Below, in pieces: positions 59,301 to 64,000 of a stretch of 64,000 bases of DNA; position 1 is the stretch's first letter, and every line of letters begins with the position of its first letter. The notes under the pieces were generated by a model. It searched no databases, was not told the origin of the DNA, and saw nothing but the letters and a program-made list of their open reading frames with translations. The stretch is taken from positions 5,805,180-5,869,179 of the forward strand of contig JAEMBT020000009.1 in the NCBI GenBank assembly GCA_018873245.2, written 5' to 3'. A program made the position numbers and the translations under genes. Origin of the DNA: Archegozetes longisetosus. Lineage: Eukaryota > Arthropoda > Arachnida > Sarcoptiformes > Trhypochthoniidae.

Positions 59301-60858
59301 TATGCAAAATCTAAATGAACATACGTAGAAATTTGACCATATGAATTGAATGGGAAAAGTGGATATAACTTCTAGCAGGGAGTGTACCCGGGACTGAAGT
59401 TTTATGTTTGAGCTCTACTCTGAGTAAAGATTCGGAATATATCATTTGGTGCATAAAAATTATCACAAACTCATTTTAACTTTAAATCATAATAACTTTT
59501 TAATCACTGAATAAAAAACTAGAAAACTTTAAGTAGACAATTATTTGTATCTCCTGAATAAATTCGCATACTATTTTTTTTATGGAAAATTAGGTTTATG
59601 CTTTCTTATTGAGTCTTTTTCAATTCAGATTGGAGATGTTAACAGTTAGGTTAATTGGGCTTAAAATATATATGATCATAATGTTAAAGATAATCAGAAT
59701 CTACCTAAATTGAGTGATCAGCACCTTAGGCATTTGTATTGGTTGTTGCGCAAGTTATAATCCCGCATATCGCTAAATAAGATATCAGAAAGTAACCAAA
59801 ATTTGATTTCTAGCAATATATCATGTTCATCACGGGTTAAGAAGCTATTAGATAATGAAGAATATAGAAACTAGTTAACTACAGATATCGTTAAGGTAGA
59901 AAAATTAAGGACCACTAGCGATTTGAAGATTACAATTAGCAAAGTTTGGCTAGATTTTGACCAGCGAATTTTCAAATAAAAGATCAGTAGTGCAAAAATT
60001 TGCTTAGAAAATTATATCACAATTAAAAGGGATGTTATACACTATTAAACAATAGCTTATTTTAAAGAAAATTTTGTAGTGAATGTCTTAGTGAAATCTC
60101 CATGCAATTATATTAATTTTTAAGAATGTTACGAAGCAAAAACCAAATGATACTTTTATGCATGGAAGAGTACAAGCATTAACCATAACAACAATGGGCG
60201 GAGTTTAGTGGTACAACCAATAATTTAAATCTATCTACTTGCGAGTTATAACTTAATAGTGAAACCTTGCAATAACAAATCTATGAGCAATTTAGTTCAT
60301 ATATCGAAACATTATTAAACATGAGTTTTTATAACAAAATTTGACTCTATTCGTGATTAATTAAAGATTGTACCTGTAATTGATTGTAACCACAACTACA
60401 TCTCCTTTAGTTGAGAGAACTTCTCCGCTATAGTACTGCTCATTCGAAGATCCCCAGAGAAGAGCCCCACCATGAATCCAAAACATAACAGGCTTTAAAT
60501 TATCACTCGAACCACTAATAAGTGGTGACCAGATATTCAAATAAAGACAGTCTTCACTATAATTTTTATTGTGGAAAAATTGAAGCCATAATTCATTTTG
60601 AAGGCAAGGGTTGGGCCAATTGTAAGCATCAATCGGTTGTGACCATTGTTTTACAGGTAAAGGCTTTTTGAACCTTAAATCCCCAATCGGTGGCTCTGCA
60701 TAAGGAATACCTAAGAAGACATTCACATCTTTGCCATCAACTGTTTCTTTTTTGCCATTTAACTTTCCATTTTTAATTTGAACACTTATATCATTGGCTT
60801 TTATACTGATAATAATTTCCGATAGAAACAACAATAAAACCAAACTTTTGTTCAACAT
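56339..60858 (-). CDS. Secreted type B carboxylesterase
   Basis: It hydrolyses carboxylic esters and is probably secreted. Three exons: 60374-60858, 56605-57651 and 56339-56516 (1710 nt, 569 aa, the usual length). Intron 1 is 2.7 kb and carries a hAT-like MITE; intron 2 is 88 nt. The signal peptide is MLNKSLVLLLFLSEIIISIK. The type B signature EDCLYLNIWSP lies near residue 105 and the oxyanion hole HGG at 129-131. The nucleophile Ser212 is in GQSAGG, the acid Glu347 in EDEGS, and His471 in ACHGND, so the full catalytic triad is present. There is no C-terminal membrane anchor: the protein ends YLWKTFIDQQ. It could act in detoxification or digestion; cholinesterase activity is not indicated. 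Its exon 1 is duplicated at 806-1289 and 55471-55640. Join phases agree at both introns, so I trust the model. Confidence 0.95.
58403..58963. mobile_element. Non-autonomous hAT-like element in esterase intron 1
   Basis: The left end is TAGGGTAGCCAGA and the right end, minus strand, CAGGGTGACCAGACG. Inside are GCGGGACA/TGTCCCGC-like motifs in both orientations. It belongs to the same family as the element at 17745-18252. The flanking 8-mers (TTTGTTCA, GTTGCTCA depending on alignment) match at 6 of 8, a possible decayed duplication. No coding sequence. Confidence 0.6.
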
Positions 60859-63274
60859 TTTTGCTGAACTCTTAGAAAAATAAGTTTTTTTTTGATAAAA
60901 CTTGTATATTTTCTGTCAGAGCTTCAAAACTAAATAAAATATATATCAACTTTATTTGTATAGACATAGATTTGAAGCTCACTTAAATTGAAGGACAACT
61001 TAATTGAGGCAACTTATAGCTTTATTTTAATAACTTTGCTGGTAACACGCCTTTCTGAGATGCCATCTGTAAGAATGCTACTAAGATTAGAAATTTGCAC
61101 TAATATTACAGTGCCCTCAATTTAGACTTATAACTTTACAGCTAAATTCATTGACTCTTTTAATGTATGCATTGCTATTTCTAGTGGGTATTACTTAATT
61201 AGTATTATCAGAAGTGGTGAACCACTTATGACGCTGTAGCAGATAATAACTATAAATGAATTCATGAGGAAATTAAAACTCAGAAAGCATGGGCTGACCT
61301 TGATTTGAAAAGCATCTGCACTTACTTAGAACTAAAGTGTGGGTAATACTTCACTCCACAGTTAATTCTACGACTTTTACATTTAAATTGTGATCAAGGG
61401 TTGAAAGACTCGTCAGACGTTTATTAAAATAGTTAAGAAGTAACTATAATATTTTCCTTTCATTATTATTCTGTTGCTATGGGCTGATAAACATCATACT
61501 TATTTTCTATCCAGAAAAGGCATTAAATTCAGCTCAATATAATTCATGTTTTCTATTGATCATTTTAAACTAATTAAATCAATGACTTAATCATCAATTT
61601 ATATATTATTTACATTATTTATGTTTATTGTTTACTTGAATATGATTTAAAACAACACAAATAGAAGATTAAACTATCAAATTAATGCATTTTTATTCAT
61701 TGATAGAAAAACGCATTCAAAAGCAAAACAAATCAGACTCTACTAAAAACTATTGAAGTGGATTATTAATCAATCATAAGTCTAATGAACTCCAAGTTTT
61801 GATCAAACTTTCTCGAAGGGTTATAAGTCTTATCAAAATTACTATTAAGTTCAATTGTATGTCTTTTTTGGACAGATAGTACAACTACCAAACTCATTAC
61901 CCCTTAGTACGAGTTATATCTCCTCCACTTCAGTAAAATTTCGTTTTTGAGTCATCTAAGCAGACTTACTATCTGTACGATTTTGAGGTATGCTGTTCGA
62001 TTCACAGACAACACTTGAAACTGAACTATACAATATCCAGTTTTGTCTCAAATGATTAATCAAAGCCGTATTTTGATTGCAAAAATTTCAAAGTATTCAA
62101 ACTAATGTGTAAAAGTTGCGCACATTGTAGATCACGAGTTTTGTTTAAAGTTTAAGCGCTTTAAACGTTTTTATGTTTTAGTTTTATTGGATTCTAAAAC
62201 GTGATTCACATTTGAAATTTGTTTACACTCGAATAATTGAAGTTAGGTTAGTTTTCTTTCTTTAGTATGCCTGCCAAAAAGAAAGCTAGGTGTGAGTCTT
62301 ATTTTAATGGCATTTTACTAATAATTTGTGTTCAAAAGATATGAATCAATTATTGACAAAATCTTAAGGCAGGGATATATGTAAAGTTAATTTTGATTTT
62401 AAATGTTAACAACTCCATGATTCTGTGAAAAATGATAAAATGCTAAAGTATGCAAGTCTAACACTAAATACACATTTAAGTTGAGTAAATGTATTGTATC
62501 TAAGAATTGAGTTAAAATATTTTTGAAAATATTAAAGAAAGGCCCTTTTGGGCCTTTAGTTCTGTTTTTGGCTCAGGCAAAAGGTGGTAAGTCTGCTTCT
62601 AAGACTGACTTTTGCTAATGATCACATTCAGCAAATCATAGAAATCATAAACTGAGAAAATGAATGATTGATAAGTATGTGTTTGTAGTCTGTTTGGAAT
62701 ATCAATCATTCCAAAAAGTGGTCGTCTTTTCCGAAAGTTATGACTCGAGTCTTAAACTGAGATACTCGATCGAGACTTGAAACTCTTGAAATTTGAAGTC
62801 AGTACTAAAAATATGTGGTAATTGAAGAGGTTTTTACTAGATATTGTATATAAAATGTAGTATAACTATACTAAACTATATATTACTTTATTATCTCAAT
62901 ATTTTCGAACATTTAAAGCAAAAGTAAACAAACACATTTTTCAAAACTAAATTTCATTTAGAAGACAATTTTGAGAAAAATTCTAGTTTCGATATATTTT
63001 GTGATTTGCTTTAATAATTTTCTATACTCATTAGTATGAAAGCTGAACACGAATATTGAGAGATTTTACTAAATTCTATTATTTAAAAAAAATTTGAAGG
63101 CATAATTTGCGATTTCTAGAGTTCAAGTGCTTTAGCGCGAATTTTAAACTCGTCAGTAAATATGCGGGCGACAGGGCCAATTTATCAGGAGATTCGCGCG
63201 CACTAACACATAAACATCTTTTTCGATAGCTAAAAAAGTTTTATTAGCTAGTGGAAAGAGTGATTCTCTATAGA
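60859..63274. other. Gene-poor upstream region; one tiny candidate first exon
   Basis: It includes the promoter side of the carboxylesterase. At 62267 (+) an ATG begins MPAKKKAR, followed at 62289-62292 by donor-like G|GTGTGAGT. It is preceded by a pyrimidine run (TTTTCTTTCTTT) like that at the starts of ribosomal-protein and other highly expressed genes. It could be the first exon of a plus-strand gene, but I found no second exon before the window ends. The rest shows nothing. Confidence 0.25.
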
Positions 63275-63413
63275 CAGTGATGCTCAACGCTCGAGCGTTT
63301 GGCGCTCGGTAGCGGGCGCGAACGTCGAGCGTTCTAATTTTGCCGAGCGTGAGTGGACGCTCGAGCGTCTTACCCCCCGAGCGCCGAGCGCGAGCGTTGA
63401 GCGTCAAGTCTTA
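63275..63413. mobile_element. GC-rich hAT-like end or palindromic MITE (CGCTCG array)
   Basis: It begins CAGTGATGCTCAACGCTCGA, a hAT-style end, and closes with its near-inverse GAGCGTTGAGCGTCAAG. In between are about ten GAGCG/CGCTC motifs in both orientations. It is one of the most GC-rich blocks of the window. The frame at 63153-63407 is a by-product of this repeat. Confidence 0.6.
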
Positions 63414-63422
63414 GTACGTATT

Positions 63423-64000
63423 AAGGCTGTGCCAACTACCATGAGTAGTCGGTTAGTAGTCGGGTAACTACTGACTACCGACTTCATAAAATATCCGGTA
63501 GTCACTCATTAATGATTACTCATTCATTGGCGGTTACTCATAAGTAATCACGACTACTTATGTAAATGTTTTTATAATAATTATCGTATAAGTCCTAATG
63601 ATGAACACGGGAAACTGATTTTCTTATCTATAAAGATTACGTCAACTGAAAATGAAAACCCGGGTGATAGTAAAACTCATTATTAGAAATTTCACAATTA
63701 GTAGTTACTATTCTCTTCACAAATCTCGTCAATTACTTCATTAATTGTTAATTCATTAATGAAACTTGTCAAGTATTTTACAAATTTTATTGTTAAACTG
63801 TCTTTTATATTTTTTTTATATTTTCTAGTGAATAAAACTCAATAAATAAATACTCGTATTCAATGAGTTGTAAGTAATTTTGAAAACCTGTGGCTACCTG
63901 AAAATACCCATGACTACTCGTCAATAAATGATACTCGTAAATGTGATCATAGTCAGGAAAATAGTCATGACTACTGACTACTTTTGGTAAAGTAATGGGT
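63423..64000. mobile_element. hAT-like element with TAGTAGTC array, cut by the window edge
   Basis: It starts near AAGGCTGTGCCAACTACC, followed by many AGTAGTC/GACTACT motifs (63440-63570). The same motif class returns in opposite orientation at 63890-64000 (GACTACTGACTAC). This is the layout of the hAT elements at 28.7 and 32.4 kb: an end repeat, a short-motif array and an AT-rich centre. The right end lies beyond the window. No transposase in the visible part. Confidence 0.5.

Noticed and set aside
63153-63407. 84-aa frame rich in Arg and Ala
   Set aside because: Produced by the repetitive CGCTCG/GAGCG array of a hAT-like end, not a gene.
1-64000. CRISPR arrays, operons, riboswitches, rRNA or canonical tRNA genes
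   Set aside because: None seen. Gene structure is clearly eukaryotic, and no sequence folds into a standard tRNA as far as I can tell by eye.

Overview
The window looks like a stretch of an arthropod nuclear genome. It is strongly AT-rich (roughly 70% by eye). Its genes are split by small GT-AG introns, mostly 56-85 nt, and long transposon-filled stretches separate them. It holds type B carboxylesterases, a 4-coumarate-CoA-ligase/luciferase-like enzyme and DUF229 sulfatase-like proteins, families common in arthropods and nematodes. A mite or other arthropod is my best guess, but the sequence alone does not settle it. I see nothing bacterial (no operons, no CRISPR).

Three host genes appear intact: a TMBIM/Bax-inhibitor-1-like membrane protein (40958-42010, +, five exons, 271 aa), an acyl-CoA-synthetase/4CL/luciferase-like adenylating enzyme (52232-54046, -, four exons, 533 aa) and a secreted carboxylesterase (56339-60858, -, three exons, 569 aa, full catalytic triad). 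A fourth, a DRAM/Frag1 family membrane protein (6964-7875, -), reads well except for an uncertain first exon. Two duplicated DUF229 genes (10356-14749 and 20885-24024, both -) are each damaged, in different exons. The carboxylesterase first exon occurs three times: intact, frameshifted with its splice donor lost (806-1289), and as a short relic (55471-55640).

The rest is dominated by DNA transposons, often nested. At 1.6-6.7 kb an old transposase-like gene is split by a terminal-inverted-repeat element, which in turn carries a Tc1/mariner element and a solo LTR. At 28.2-31.9 kb a hAT element with a perfect 8-bp target duplication lies between the arms of a large inverted repeat. At 32.1-37.8 kb a Tc1-like transposon is split by a second hAT (perfect 8-bp duplication) and by a Merlin-like foldback element (perfect 9-bp duplication, about 560-bp near-identical arms). 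Further MITEs, internally deleted mariners and hAT ends are scattered to the right edge. Two solo LTRs of one family, in opposite orientation, are the only LTR-retrotransposon fossils I recognise.

The host genes do not form one pathway. The carboxylesterase and the CoA-ligase-like enzyme are about 2.3 kb apart on the same strand and could both handle small lipophilic or xenobiotic substrates, but that is inference. I found no clearly new biological system. The most unusual items are the TMBIM protein lacking both conserved aspartates, the Merlin-like foldback element with duplicated arm modules, and the reciprocal damage in the two DUF229 copies.
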